64,000 nucleotides of DNA from contig NZ_CP107964.1 in the NCBI RefSeq assembly GCF_041434935.1, positions 124,001 through 188,000 of the forward strand, in the 5' to 3' direction. The position numbers and the translations under genes are program-made. Of this stretch, positions 34,344-43,748 are shown piece after piece; the first letter of the stretch is position 1; the number at the start of each line of letters is the position of its first letter. The notes under the pieces are model-generated. The model was not told where the DNA came from. It made no database searches and worked only from the letters and a program-made list of their open reading frames with translations. This stretch comes from Kitasatospora sp. NBC_00374. Its GTDB lineage: Bacteria > Actinomycetota > Actinomycetes > Streptomycetales > Streptomycetaceae.

Positions 34344-37300
34344 CTACGACAAGATGCGGCTCAGCACCTCCGGGCCGGACTCGGCGACGATCGCATCCCC
34401 GCCCTGACCACCGCTCTCGTCGGCGGTCCGCCTCGGCCCCAGCTCCAGCCCCGGCACATCCAGCAGCTGGGAGAGCCCGGGCGCCGCGTGCGTGGTGGGG
34501 GCCATCCCGTCGGGCAGCGGCGCCGTCGGCACGTCGTGCGGGTGGACGTGCGCCTTACCGACGACCAGCACGTACTTCCCCGCCCGTTCGACATCCCCCG
34601 CGATGGCATCGGCCGCATAGGTGTTGAAACGCCCCGCGCGCTGGAAGGAACCCCAGGGTCCCGGCGGGTTACCGGTCGTCGGAAGCCCGTCCACGAACTG
34701 GACCCGTACTCCCTGCACCTTGGCCTCCTGCACCATGGCGTGCAGATCGTTGCCCTCCAGCGAGTTCCAGCTCCGGTCGTACCGCTCGATCATCAACTTG
34801 AGCTCCGGCGGCATCGCCTTGTCCTGCGGGGAGCGCAGGAACTCCTCCATGAGCGGCTGGAAGCTGTCACCGCGCAGCGCCTCCAGGTAGACGGTGCTGA
34901 CACCCGCCTCGTGCAGAGCCGCCATGTTGTCCTTCAGGAACGGCCAGGTCCGCGAAGCGGAGTGGCCCTCCCCCAGAACGAAACCGTCGTGCTCCGCAAG
35001 GACGGCACGGGCGCCGGAAATGGCGTTGTGGGCATCTCCGAGCACCCTGTCGACGTTGGCCAGGGCGTCGTGAGGCAGGCCGGCCGGCTGCCGCTCCGCG
35101 TTGGCCGCCACCATCTCGTCGAGCTGCGCGCGGCGGGCGTCCTGTCCGTTCCAGTAGTCGGCGGTCCGGTAGTCCTGGCGCGCCACCAACTCGATCCGTT
35201 CGTGTCCCGTGGACTCGAACTTGTAGGACGGCAGGGTCCTGATGGCCTCCTCGGTCGCCTTCAGGAGGTTCTTCCTGACCGGCGACGCAAGGTCGTTGAA
35301 GGTGATCGGGTCGAGGTCGGTCTTGAACGTCTTGGTGCGCTTGTTCAGATGGGTGCCCTCGAGAGGGCGCTGGGCGGCCCCTTTGCCGGTCACCGGGTGC
35401 AGGTGCGTCCCCCCGGGGCTGTTGTGCGGCAGGCCCGGAAGCAGCGCGGACAAGCTGTTGGGAGTGCTGGGCACCAGCAGCTTCTCCGCCTTGTAGAGCA
35501 CCTTCTGCAGCGCGGACTTCTGATACGGGAAGACGAGCGACGGCCCGGCAGGATGCTCGTGCAGGGGGCGGGCCTGCCGGCCGGTGTCCGGCCGCCCCGG
35601 ACTGCCCTCCACCCGCGCGGGGGACGACTCGACGCGGCCCGGCATGGCGTGCGCCGGCCCCGGGCGGACGGGGCCCGTCCGGAAATCCGCCGGGACATGA
35701 ACGCTCGGATGGCCCGGCTGCGCGGTGGGACGTGCGGACGAGGAGGCCGCCGTAGCCGGGGCAGGTGCGGTAGCACTGCTGTGCAGGACCGGTGTCGGGT
35801 GAATCTCCGGCATGGCACTCACCGGCCGGCCGGCACCGGAGGACGGGCTCTCGGCCGGGCTCGCGAGCCGGATCTCGTCGGCCCCGGACCCGATCGGACG
35901 GACCGGCGCCTCCGGAGAAGCAACGGCCGCGACCTCCGTCTGCGGCAGATGCACCTGCGGCAGATCCGCCGCATGCTGCACCCGCGGAGCAACCTCAGCC
36001 ACCGGACGTACCGGCCCAGTCTCCACCGGCACATGCACCTGCGGCAGATCCGCCACATGCTGCACCCGCGGAGCAACCTCAGCCACCGGACGTACCGGCC
36101 CAGTCTCCACCGGCACATGCACCTGCGGCAGATCCGCGCCAAGGCGGCCGCCGCCCGCCGGGACGGGCGTCTCGTGCGCTGCCGGCGTGCCGACCGTCGC
36201 AGCCTCGTGGAGCGGCGGCAGCGAGGAGGAGTGGCTCGGCACGGGCGCCACGGAGCTCTCGTGGGGGACCGCAGCCGGCGCCGGCTCGTGCGTCGAAGCG
36301 GGGCCGACGTGCTGAGCAGGCGTCCCCTCGGACACGGGCGCGTGCGATCCGGCCGCCGCCGGCTGCGCCCCCTCCGTCATCGGCGTGTGCGTGCCACCGC
36401 CGTGGGCGGGCGAGGCCTCGCCATGTGCGGAAGGTGCGCCGCCCTCCGCGAGGGCAGACGGACCGTGCGCGGGCGTGCCACCCTCACTCCCGTGGGCGGC
36501 GGACGTCGGCGAGCCGCCGCCCGTACCGCCGTGCTCCGACAGCGGAGCCGCCGGGTGGGACTGGCCCTGCGACTGCGCGGCACCGCTGCCGTCGGCCGCG
36601 TGCTGCGCCGCGCCGCCGACCGGCTCCGTCGCCGGTCCGTGCGTACCACCCGCACTGGCAGGGCTCGCCTCCGAGCCGGCCGCCGGGTGCTGGCCGGGCA
36701 CGCCGTCGTGCGTACCGCCCGCCGGTGCACCGTGCGCGGCCGACGGGGGAACCTCCGCCCCGGCCGCGTGCTCGGACGCCGCAGGCATCGCACGGCTGCC
36801 ACCGGTGCCCCCACCGCCCTCCGCCCCGGCCGAGTTGCCCGAGGCCGCCGACGGCGGCTGCTCCGGCCCGTGCGCCCCCGCGGCCGTCTCCGGACCCCCC
36901 GCACCCGGGACCCCGCCGTGTGGGACCTCCGTCACGGGGGCCTTGAAGTGCTCGTTGACCGCGGCGCCCGCAGCATGCAGGCCGGCGGCGCTGGCTCCAC
37001 TGAGACCGGAGCCGAGCAGGCTGTGGCTGTCCACCGTCCCGGTGGTGACGGCCTGGGTGACGACGTCCGCGCCCACGCCGACCGCCGCGCCGGTCGCCAT
37101 CTTGCCCGGGACGGTCCCCAGCGCCTTGCCTACGCCCAGCTTGGAACCGGCCGCGCCGATGCCCTTGCCCAGCAGGTTGCCGGAGGCTCCCGCCACGGCG
37201 CCGCCGACCACATTCTGGCCGAGCTCCTTCATGTCGAGGCCCTTGCGGTGCCCCTCCAGGACCTGGATGCTCTGCGCGAGCAGGTTGATGGCCGCCATCT

Positions 37301-37829
37301 GGATGGCCTGCTTGGCGGCGAACTTCATCGCCTCCGTGGCCAGCTTCTTCAGAATCTGCTGGACGACGGTGCGGCTGATGCCGACCATGACCGGGATCTG
37401 AGCCAGCGACAGGCCTGCGGTGAACGGCGCCTCCACCTCGGCCGTGGCGATCTCGACCGCGAGAATGCCCAGCTGGGCGATGATCTGAATCTTCGCCGTC
37501 TCGGCGGAGTTGGCCATCGACTCCAGCATCTCGCCCATGCCCTCGCAGGCCTTGGCCAGGCCGGGGAAGACGCCGGGCTGGGCCTCGCCCTTGCCAACGG
37601 TGAACCGGTCCCAGTACTGGGACAGTCCGGTGGCCGCCACGCCGACCTGACCGGTCAGCGCGCGCTTGACGGCGGCGTCGGCCGACTCCTCGACCTCATT
37701 GAGGGTCTCGGCCATGGTGCGCCAGTGTTCGGCCATACCCCGCAGGCTGTCCTCGTCGGCCTCGGGCCAGCGGGTGCCGGACAGCAGCAGCAGAACCCAC
37801 TGGAGGGGCTCAGGGAGCTCGGTAGCCAT
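34344..37829 (-). CDS. WXG100-linked polymorphic toxin-like protein, TIKI/ChaN-like C-terminus
   Basis: Predicted 1161 residues from ATG 37829, coupled to the gene before it (stop 37832). The N-terminal ~300 residues are helical and WXG/LXG-like, with RHWRTMAETLNEVEES-type heptads and Gly/Ala helices (NVVGGAVAGASGNLLGKGIGAAGSKLGVGK). A Pro/Ala/His-rich linker of ~500 residues includes an 84-bp tandem repeat. The C-terminal ~280 residues hold GEGHS (953-957), Glu983 in VYLEAL and LVVGKAHVH (1090-1096), the spaced GxxH/E/GxxH pattern of TIKI/ChaN/EreA-like effector domains. No signal peptide is seen; export would use the type VII route. No immunity gene follows the stop. Confidence 0.85.
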   Translation of the reverse strand: MATELPEPLQWVLLLLSGTRWPEADEDSLRGMAEHWRTMAETLNEVEESADAAVKRALTGQVGVAATGLSQYWDRFTVGKGEAQPGVFPGLAKACEGMGEMLESMANSAETAKIQIIAQLGILAVEIATAEVEAPFTAGLSLAQIPVMVGISRTVVQQILKKLATEAMKFAAKQAIQMAAINLLAQSIQVLEGHRKGLDMKELGQNVVGGAVAGASGNLLGKGIGAAGSKLGVGKALGTVPGKMATGAAVGVGADVVTQAVTTGTVDSHSLLGSGLSGASAAGLHAAGAAVNEHFKAPVTEVPHGGVPGAGGPETAAGAHGPEQPPSAASGNSAGAEGGGGTGGSRAMPAASEHAAGAEVPPSAAHGAPAGGTHDGVPGQHPAAGSEASPASAGGTHGPATEPVGGAAQHAADGSGAAQSQGQSHPAAPLSEHGGTGGGSPTSAAHGSEGGTPAHGPSALAEGGAPSAHGEASPAHGGGTHTPMTEGAQPAAAGSHAPVSEGTPAQHVGPASTHEPAPAAVPHESSVAPVPSHSSSLPPLHEAATVGTPAAHETPVPAGGGRLGADLPQVHVPVETGPVRPVAEVAPRVQHVADLPQVHVPVETGPVRPVAEVAPRVQHAADLPQVHLPQTEVAAVASPEAPVRPIGSGADEIRLASPAESPSSGAGRPVSAMPEIHPTPVLHSSATAPAPATAASSSARPTAQPGHPSVHVPADFRTGPVRPGPAHAMPGRVESSPARVEGSPGRPDTGRQARPLHEHPAGPSLVFPYQKSALQKVLYKAEKLLVPSTPNSLSALLPGLPHNSPGGTHLHPVTGKGAAQRPLEGTHLNKRTKTFKTDLDPITFNDLASPVRKNLLKATEEAIRTLPSYKFESTGHERIELVARQDYRTADYWNGQDARRAQLDEMVAANAERQPAGLPHDALANVDRVLGDAHNAISGARAVLAEHDGFVLGEGHSASRTWPFLKDNMAALHEAGVSTVYLEALRGDSFQPLMEEFLRSPQDKAMPPELKLMIERYDRSWNSLEGNDLHAMVQEAKVQGVRVQFVDGLPTTGNPPGPWGSFQRAGRFNTYAADAIAGDVERAGKYVLVVGKAHVHPHDVPTAPLPDGMAPTTHAAPGLSQLLDVPGLELGPRRTADESGGQGGDAIVAESGPEVLSRILS
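35951..36137 (-). repeat. 84-bp tandem repeat inside the toxin linker
   Basis: Two adjacent copies (35951-36034 and 36035-36118), nearly identical, plus the first 19 bases of a third encode a 28-residue unit beginning DLPQVHVPVETGPVRPVAEV. This is near-perfect DNA identity within coding sequence, so the repeat is recent or being homogenised and its copy number may vary between strains. Confidence 0.92.
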
Positions 37830-37831
37830 GG

Positions 37832-38635
37832 TCAGCGCCTCCCGCCGGTGTGCACCATCGGGCCGACGTGGGGGGCGGGCAGGGTCGGCGCCACGGATAC
37901 GGGTGCCTGCGGCAGCGCGGCCGCCGTGAGCGGGTTCATCGGGCGGTAGGTGTCGAGCTCCTGCATACGGCCGTTGAGGCTGCCGACGACCCGCTGCTCG
38001 GCGGTCTCGTAGTTCTGCGCCATCAGCTTCAGGCCGTCCGCGATCCGGTGCAGCGCGGCCGGGAGGCCCTTGAGGCCCTTCAGCGTGCCGGCGCTGTACG
38101 CGAGGTAGCCCTTCTCGCCCTCGGCGAACTGGTGCCCGGCGTGGTCGTTGCCCCAGGGGTGGGTGGCGTTCATGCTGGTCAAGTAGCTGTCCAGGGCAAG
38201 GTACGCCGCGGAGACCCGGTCCGTGGCGGCGAGCATCGGGGAGACCGCCGCCTGGTACTGCTCGGGGGTGACCTCGAAACCCGTCCCGGCGTTGGCCTTC
38301 GCAGCGGCGGCGGCAGCAGCAGCAGCAGCGGACGCCGCCGAAGCTGCCGGAGCCGCCGAGCCGGCCGCGAGGGTAGCCGTCCCCATCGCCGCCGAACCGG
38401 CCCCGAGAGTAGCCGTCCCCATCGCCGCCGAACCGGCAACCATGGTCGCCATCCCATCACCCGGCGCACCATGCGAAAGGGTCCCCACACCCGCCCGACT
38501 CACGACCTCCGTCGCCATCCCACCGTCCGGCGAACCGGTCGCCCTCGTCGCCGTCTCAAGCCCCTTCGCAGGAACCGGCGTTGGTGTCCGCACCTCGCCT
38601 GGTCCATGCACCTTCGTACGAAACAGATCTTCCAT
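37832..38635 (-). CDS. WXG100-type helical protein (toxin operon)
   Basis: Predicted 267 residues, ATG 38635 after GGGGAGAAGG. The first ~110 residues are Ala/Gly/Thr-rich with repeats of MATMVAGSAAMGTATLGAGSAA and an 11-Ala run; the C-terminal half is a coiled helical hairpin: EQYQAAVSPMLAATDRVSAAYLALDSYLTSMNATHPWGNDHAGHQFAEGEKGYLAYSAGTLKGLKGLPAALHRIADGLKLMAQNYETAEQRV, typical of WXG100/ESX-substrate-like proteins. Its stop is 2 bp before the toxin start. Probably a secretion chaperone or partner of the toxin, by context. Confidence 0.85.
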   Translation of the reverse strand: MEDLFRTKVHGPGEVRTPTPVPAKGLETATRATGSPDGGMATEVVSRAGVGTLSHGAPGDGMATMVAGSAAMGTATLGAGSAAMGTATLAAGSAAPAASAASAAAAAAAAAAKANAGTGFEVTPEQYQAAVSPMLAATDRVSAAYLALDSYLTSMNATHPWGNDHAGHQFAEGEKGYLAYSAGTLKGLKGLPAALHRIADGLKLMAQNYETAEQRVVGSLNGRMQELDTYRPMNPLTAAALPQAPVSVAPTLPAPHVGPMVHTGGRR

Positions 38636-38750
38636 GACGCCTTCTCCCCGCCTTGTGCCGCCTGCCGGTCGGGCGACCGGCGAGCGGATATTGCTGCGCG
38701 CGGCGGCCGACGGGCCGACAGCACGCGTTACACGTTCTCCCCGCGGCCGG

Positions 38751-40598
38751 TCACGGCCGGGGACTCTCCTCCGGCACGGACGGCCTCGGGGCTGCCTTGG
38801 CGGGAGCGGGCTTGTCGAGCTCCCCCGCGGCCGCCAGCTTCGCCAGGGCAGCGCGCAGCTGAGGGCTCGGCACCTGATAGCCCCCCTCCTCCCGGAGCTG
38901 CGCGGGCTTCCCGCCGGTGTCCGCTCCGTTCGGGGCCCCCGCTCCGATGCCCGAGGCGCCCTGGCCGGGCGCGCCCTGGCGGCGCGCGGCCGCCGCGCCG
39001 GTCTGCTCCAGGTACGCGGCCTCTGCGGACGGGCGGCCCTCCGTCTGCCCGACGCCAGCACCGGCACCCGCACCCGCACCGCCCACGCCGGTCACCGTCC
39101 CCGTCCCCGTCTGGCCCCCGTTCCCGGCCTTGGGCCCCAGCACCACGCTGGTCAGCTGGGTGAGGAGATCGCCCGCGGGTGCCGGTGGGCGCTCCTCCCC
39201 CGCAGCCGCGGCCTGCGGGGCACCCGCCCGGCGCTGTTCGACCGTCACGGTCCGGGCATCGTCCAGCCAGCGCTGGCGCGCCCGCTGCGTCTGCCCGTCG
39301 CCGAGCTGGGCCTCGGTGGCCTGGCCGTGCACCCCGGAGTCGGCGAGTGCTTCGTCCTGCTCCGGCGCCTGCTCGACGACGAGGCCTGCCCTGCGCCTGC
39401 CGCGTGATCCCTTCTTGCCCCCGCCATGGCCCATGCCGTGCATGCCGCCCATGCCGGGCCCCCGCCCGGCGGCGCTCGCTCCTGCGGCAGCGCCCGCCCT
39501 CGTGCCGGTACCGGCCGTACCGGAGGCCGGCGTCTGCCGTGTCATGCCGGGTGCGGCCTGCCCGACCGTTCCCGCCCGGCCCGCCGCCCCTGCGGCCCCC
39601 GCCGCCGTAACGGACTGCGTACCGAGGCCCGCGCCTGCGAAGGAGGGCATGGACCCCGCCCGCGCCCGGCCCGCCGACCCGCCCCCCGCACCGAGCGCAC
39701 CGGCCGCACCGGCCGCACCGAGCGATCCCGAGGACGAGCCCGCCGCAGCAGCCGGGTCGCCGACACCGCCGGAGGACGGCCCGCCCTGCGCGCCGGTACC
39801 CGCGTCGGCGCCGGTGAAGCCCGCCAGGTTCAGGCCGGGCGGGGCGCCGGCCCCCGGACGGCAGGCGGCAGCCCCCGGCACCTCCGCCGAGGCGAACTCG
39901 GACCGCAGTGTGCCGGGGCCGCCCAGCCCGGCGAGCACCGGCCGGGCCGCGACGGCCGAGGCCCCGCCCGCGGCGCCGTCAGCCGGGCTGTCCACGCCGG
40001 CGGCAGCCGTCGCCGAGTAGGCCGTGCCCACCCCGCCGAGCAGGCAGACCTTGCCGGCACCCGTCATACGCTCGACCTGGCCCGCGCTCTGACGGAGCAT
40101 CGAGTCGACGTCGGCGCCGACCTGTCCGGCGAACTCCTTGCACGAGTCGGCGGTCTTCCGGACGCCCTCGGACTGGGCCGCGACCTCGGGCAGGGCGCCG
40201 GGCAGGCCGGCGTCCAGGTACTCCTTGGTGGACCTGAGCTGCTGCACCATCGCCGTCTTCGCCTGGGTGACGGTGTCCGACGCGCCGCGCAGGCACCGGG
40301 CCATGGTCAGTCCGGTCTCCAGCGTGGTGACGGCGTGGGCGTTGTCGTGGCCGGCGTACTTCTCCAGGTACTGCTGGAAGGTGTCGGCGGCCGCCCCGGA
40401 CATGTGGGCCATCGCCTGCTGCGCGCTCGCCACGATGCTCCGCACCCGGGGGTCGGCCGCGGTGTTCCACGCCTCCCAGGCCGTGGCGAGTTCGGCGAGT
40501 CGGCCCTCGTCGGCGTTCGGGAAGGCGATGCCCGACCCGTTGGGGCTGCTCTGGACGGTCTTGAGCACCTCGGCCAGGTCGGCAGGCAGCTCGATCAT
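38751..40598 (-). CDS. PPE/WXG100-like secreted protein with disordered tail
   Basis: Predicted 615 residues from ATG 40598. Residues 1-200 form a long helical bundle (GRLAELATAWEAWNTAADPRVRSIVASAQQAMAHMSGAAADTFQQYLEKYAGHDNAHAVTTLETGLTMARCLRG) as in PPE/EspE-like type VII substrates. The rest is Gly/Ala/Pro-rich, with a MGGMHGMGHGGGKKGSRGRRRAG motif and VEQAPEQDEAL, the region that in streptomycete relatives carries the WLxEDExVW signature. Third gene upstream of the toxin in one operon. Confidence 0.85.
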   Translation of the reverse strand: MIELPADLAEVLKTVQSSPNGSGIAFPNADEGRLAELATAWEAWNTAADPRVRSIVASAQQAMAHMSGAAADTFQQYLEKYAGHDNAHAVTTLETGLTMARCLRGASDTVTQAKTAMVQQLRSTKEYLDAGLPGALPEVAAQSEGVRKTADSCKEFAGQVGADVDSMLRQSAGQVERMTGAGKVCLLGGVGTAYSATAAAGVDSPADGAAGGASAVAARPVLAGLGGPGTLRSEFASAEVPGAAACRPGAGAPPGLNLAGFTGADAGTGAQGGPSSGGVGDPAAAAGSSSGSLGAAGAAGALGAGGGSAGRARAGSMPSFAGAGLGTQSVTAAGAAGAAGRAGTVGQAAPGMTRQTPASGTAGTGTRAGAAAGASAAGRGPGMGGMHGMGHGGGKKGSRGRRRAGLVVEQAPEQDEALADSGVHGQATEAQLGDGQTQRARQRWLDDARTVTVEQRRAGAPQAAAAGEERPPAPAGDLLTQLTSVVLGPKAGNGGQTGTGTVTGVGGAGAGAGAGVGQTEGRPSAEAAYLEQTGAAAARRQGAPGQGASGIGAGAPNGADTGGKPAQLREEGGYQVPSPQLRAALAKLAAAGELDKPAPAKAAPRPSVPEESPRP

Positions 40599-40728
40599 GA
40601 CTGGTCACTTTCTGGGGCGAACCGGGACGTCCGGTCGTGGAGGTACAAGCAGGCACAAGGCAGGCAGGCACACAGCTACCGGCCGGTGCAGGCAGGCGCA
40701 GGCCTTGCCGGTCGGCGACCGGACCGGG

Positions 40729-41196
40729 CTAGACCGCCGGATTCCCCCGCACCGGCGGCGCGGGCCTCGCGAGCGGCAGGGCCTGAACACCTGGCGTCTG
40801 AACACCTGGCGTCTGAACACCTGGGGCCTGCCCGCCGGCCGCCTGCCCGCCGGCCTCGCCGAGGATGCCCAGCAGCTCGGCGGCATGGCCGTCGTCGGCC
40901 TCGCGGTAGTGGCGGCACATCAGTAGCAGGTTGTCCGCCATCGCGGCGGAGTTCTGGAGGTACCGGCGGATGCCCTCGACGGCCTGCTTCTGGTGCTCGA
41001 CCAGGCCGCCGACCCCGGACCCGCCGCCCAGCAGGGCCGCACCCACCGACTCGGTGCCGTACTCGGCCCGGGAGACCCCCTGCACCGCGGCCTCCACCTC
41101 GGCGGTGTGCGGTTCGAGTTCCGCGACCAGGCTCCGGATCTTCCTCGCGGCCGCCTCGACCTCCTGGAGGTCGATCCTGAACTCCCCGCTGCTCAT
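40729..41196 (-). CDS. WXG100-like small helical protein
   Basis: Predicted 155 residues from ATG 41196 (an in-frame GTG at 41205 is an alternative). MSSGEFRIDLQEVEAAARKIRSLVAELEPHTAEVEAAVQGVSR and LVEHQKQAVEGIRRYLQNSAAMADNLLLMCRHYREADDG form a helical hairpin of EsxA size, without a clear WXG turn, followed by a short PGVQT repeat tail. First gene of the four-gene operon that ends in the toxin. Confidence 0.82.
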   Translation of the reverse strand: MSSGEFRIDLQEVEAAARKIRSLVAELEPHTAEVEAAVQGVSRAEYGTESVGAALLGGGSGVGGLVEHQKQAVEGIRRYLQNSAAMADNLLLMCRHYREADDGHAAELLGILGEAGGQAAGGQAPGVQTPGVQTPGVQALPLARPAPPVRGNPAV

Positions 41197-41419
41197 CTGA
41201 CTCACGCTCACCAACCTGGCTGGACCGTCGTCCCCGCTGACGCTGGTGGCTGACGATCCCTCATGCTGGTAATGGATCCATAAGCAGGCTGTAAGTGTCG
41301 CGCCGGCCGAAGCATGGTCACAACCGAGCGGGCCCCGCCCCGGCGCGACCCTACCCAGCCCCTGCCCCGCACACAACGGAGCGGCTGCGGCATGGGCGGA
41401 CAGGGCTACAGCGCCCGCG

Positions 41420-41578
41420 TCATCGTCCGGTGTGCGGGATGCCCGCGTCGGGGTACTCGGGGCCCTCGGCGCTGTAGCCGAGCCGCTCGTAGAAGCCCAG
41501 CGCCTGGACCTGGGCGTGCAGCTCCAGCTCCGTCGCGCCCCGCTCCCGTCCGGCCTGCTCGATGGCGGGCACGGGGGC
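41420..41578 (-). pseudogene. GNAT acetyltransferase C-terminal remnant
   Basis: The frame ending at 41420 reads AIEQAGRERGATELELHAQVQALGFYERLGYSAEGPEYPDAGIPHTGR, the conserved C-terminus of a family of GNAT proteins (HAQ...ALGFYERLGF...GPEFDDAGIPH). The acetyl-CoA loop and N-terminus are absent, so only about 50 codons remain. In the rest of 41206-42215 I see only the 33-bp repeat and no other gene. Confidence 0.75.
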
Positions 41579-41911
41579 GGGGTGCGCCGCCGCGGGCCGG
41601 CGACCACCCCCGGGAGCGGCCACTAACCGGCACCCAACGCCCTGCGACCTGCAACAGCAGCCGGAGCTCGCGCCACCACCCGGCGCCGGCACCCGACCGG
41701 GACGGCGGCGGGCCCACGGCGGCGGCCGGGAGCAGCAGGCCCTCGCCGCCGCCACAGCGGGCACCCGCGGCCCGCAAGCTCCGCCGAGCCGGTGTGCCCG
41801 CCACCGTCCGGTGCGGCTGGTGCCGGCGCACCCTGGCCCGACGACGACACTCCGGTAGACCCCGGTCCGTGCATCTCCCGGATCTGGCCCACCGCCCACT
41901 GCCCGGCCAAC

Positions 41912-41944
41912 TCCCTCACCACCTGCGACTGCGAGCACTGCACC
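41912..41944. repeat. 33-bp dispersed repeat, copy 2
   Basis: Identical to 10607-10639. Here the plus-strand frame runs DTPVDPGPCISRIWPTAHCPANSLTTCDCEHCT, so the repeat encodes a Cys-rich tail (CDCEHC) in the same frame as at copy 1. It may mark decayed members of one small-protein family. Confidence 0.7.
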
Positions 41945-42215
41945 GTCCACGGCCCCCTGCCCGGCCACACCACCCACCCCCGCACCCGGACCGGATGAAC
42001 CCGAACCCGAGCAGCCGACCAACAGGACCGCACCGGTGATGGGAAGGAGCCCGGACGGGCTTTGACGGCCAACAGGAGCAGCAGGCGGGTGTGCGGTCGT
42101 GGATGGCGGGGGTGATGCGGTCGGGGGTGTTGGCGATGTGGGTCGGCTCGTGCCAGGACAGGTCGATGTGGGCCGACGGTTCGGCTCGACGTGAGTGTGC
42201 GCTGGTGATCCCCGG

Positions 42216-42647
42216 TCAGCGGCGGCCGGTGGCCAGGATGACGAGGAACTGGCCGCCGCCCGCCTCGATGTCGGCGGTCACCTGCAGCCCCGGTACCAGT
42301 CGGGAGAACCGGTCCACCAGCCAGTCCGCCGCCTCCTGGGCGTCCTGCCTGGTCGGACAACGGCCCACCATCTCGCGGCCCCCCTTGCGTTCCAGCCTGG
42401 CGGCAACGGTGATCAGCGGCGCGGGTTCGACCACGTACAGGCGGTCCGGCCAGGCGATGACCACCTTGACCGCGCCCTTGCGGGAGTTGCACCCGCGGTG
42501 CGCGAGCCGCTCGGCGACCTTGGCCTTCCGGTCGGCGGTCCGGCTGTCGACGCTGGGCCCCCGCGGGTCGTTCACCGACTTGTCGGGGTCGACCGGCTCG
42601 TCACACACCCAGCATCGCCAGCTGTCGCGCTCGGCCACATCATCTAG
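42216..42647 (-). pseudogene. HNH-type protein split by an IS5-family element
   Basis: The frame reads DDVAERDSWRCWVCDEPVDPD...LAHRGCNSRKG, a Cys-x2-Cys plus His-x2-Cys-Asn HNH-like zinc site, then a helical C-terminus of ~80 residues. Removing the IS (42648-43748) and one CTAG joins it to GTG-AGT-CTC-CTA at 43761, so the original start lay about six codons upstream and the insertion cut the gene near its 5' end. The GTG at 42638 could give a shortened product, but the native promoter is on the other side of the IS. Confidence 0.78.
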
Positions 42648-43748
42648 GGACTGTTCTGAATTCAGATCATGGTGTGGGCTTCAGGCTGCGGAGCCAAATG
42701 ATGGAGCCGCGCAGGTGGAGACCTGCTTCGAAGCTGGCGGGCGTCTTGTCGTAGCGGGTGGCGAGGCCCCGCCAGTCCTTGATCTTGTTGATGGCTCGTT
42801 CGACGGTGTTGCGATCGCGGTACAGATCGGCGTCGTGGCTGACGGGCCGTCCGCCGCCTCGGCCTCTCTTCTTGCGGTTGGCGGCCTGGTCGTCCTTCTC
42901 CGGGATGACTGCCTTGATCTGGCGTCGGCGCAGGTAGGCCCGGGTGGTGCGAGCGGAGTAGGCCTTATCGGCGGCCACCGCGTCGGGGCGCGTTCGGGGC
43001 CGGCCGATCGGGCCGCGTACCTTGATCTTGTCCATGACGGCGGTGAACCGCGGGTTGTCCGCGCTCTGGCCCGGGGTGAGTACGAGGGACAGTGGGCGGC
43101 AGCGCCGCTCGGCAGCCAGGTGGGTCTTCGTGGTCAGCCCGCCGCGCGATCGCCCCAGCGCGGCCGCCTTGAGCCGGGCCCGGTGGCGTCGGCGTAGTTG
43201 GCGCTTCGCCTCCCGCCGGGATTCCTCCGCCTCGTCGGTGTCGTCGCCCCGGCCCGCTATCGCTCCGGTTCGTCCCTTCGCAACAGCCCCTTTTCCTCCG
43301 CGACGGCTTTCTCCAGCTCCTCCAGCAACTCGGCGTCCACGACCATCCCGGCGGCGTGATGGTGCGCACGAGAGACGGTGGAGTCCACGCTGACCAGTGA
43401 CAAGTCGACCTGGCCGCGCGCGGCGGCCTCGGCGATCATCCCCTCCATCAGCGTCTGGAAGACTCCCGTGCGCGCCCAGGTGCCGAACTGGCCGTAGATC
43501 GTCGACCAGTTGCCGTACCGCTCGGGGACATCCCGCCAGGGACTGCCCACCCGGAACCGCCACATGATCGCGTCGAACTGCCGCCGCAGGTCCGGGATCG
43601 GCCCCGTCGCCGCCATCGGCAGGAACGGCTCAACCAGCTCCCACTCACTGTCCGTCAGATCGCCGCGCGTCATGGACTCGTTCTACCAGCCACCACACCA
43701 CCGAGGAGCACGAACCGGCGCAATCATGATCTGAATTCAGAACAGTCC
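42648..43748. mobile_element. IS5-family insertion sequence (1101 bp)
   Basis: The ends are perfect 24-bp inverted repeats beginning GGACTGTTCTGAATTCAG (left) and its complement (right), flanked by the 4-bp target duplication CTAG at 42644-42647 and 43749-43752. It carries one transposase in two overlapping frames. Intact ends and the clean duplication indicate a recent insertion. Confidence 0.95.
42667..43673 (-). CDS. IS5-family DDE transposase, two frames with -1 shift
   Basis: The first frame (43257-43673, 138 residues) has ELVEPFLPMAATGPIPDLRRQFDAIMWRFRVGSPWRDVPERYGNWSTIYGQFGTWARTGVFQTLM and VDSTVSRAHHHAAG with the first catalytic Asp. The second frame, running to 42667, has GGLTTKTHLAAERRCRPLSLVLTPGQSADN, AADKAYSARTTRAYLRRR (second Asp) and RNTVERAINKIKDWRGLATRYDK (Glu). 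The overlap includes AAAAGGGG (43287-43294), a classic -1 slippery run, so a fusion product is likely made by programmed frameshifting. Confidence 0.92.

Noticed and set aside
38290..38340. Alanine-codon run as a regulatory repeat
   Set aside because: It is in frame within a WXG100-type gene and codes for an Ala-rich helix.
41420..42022. Long minus-strand frame as a full GNAT gene
   Set aside because: Only the last ~50 codons match the family; the rest is low-complexity sequence.
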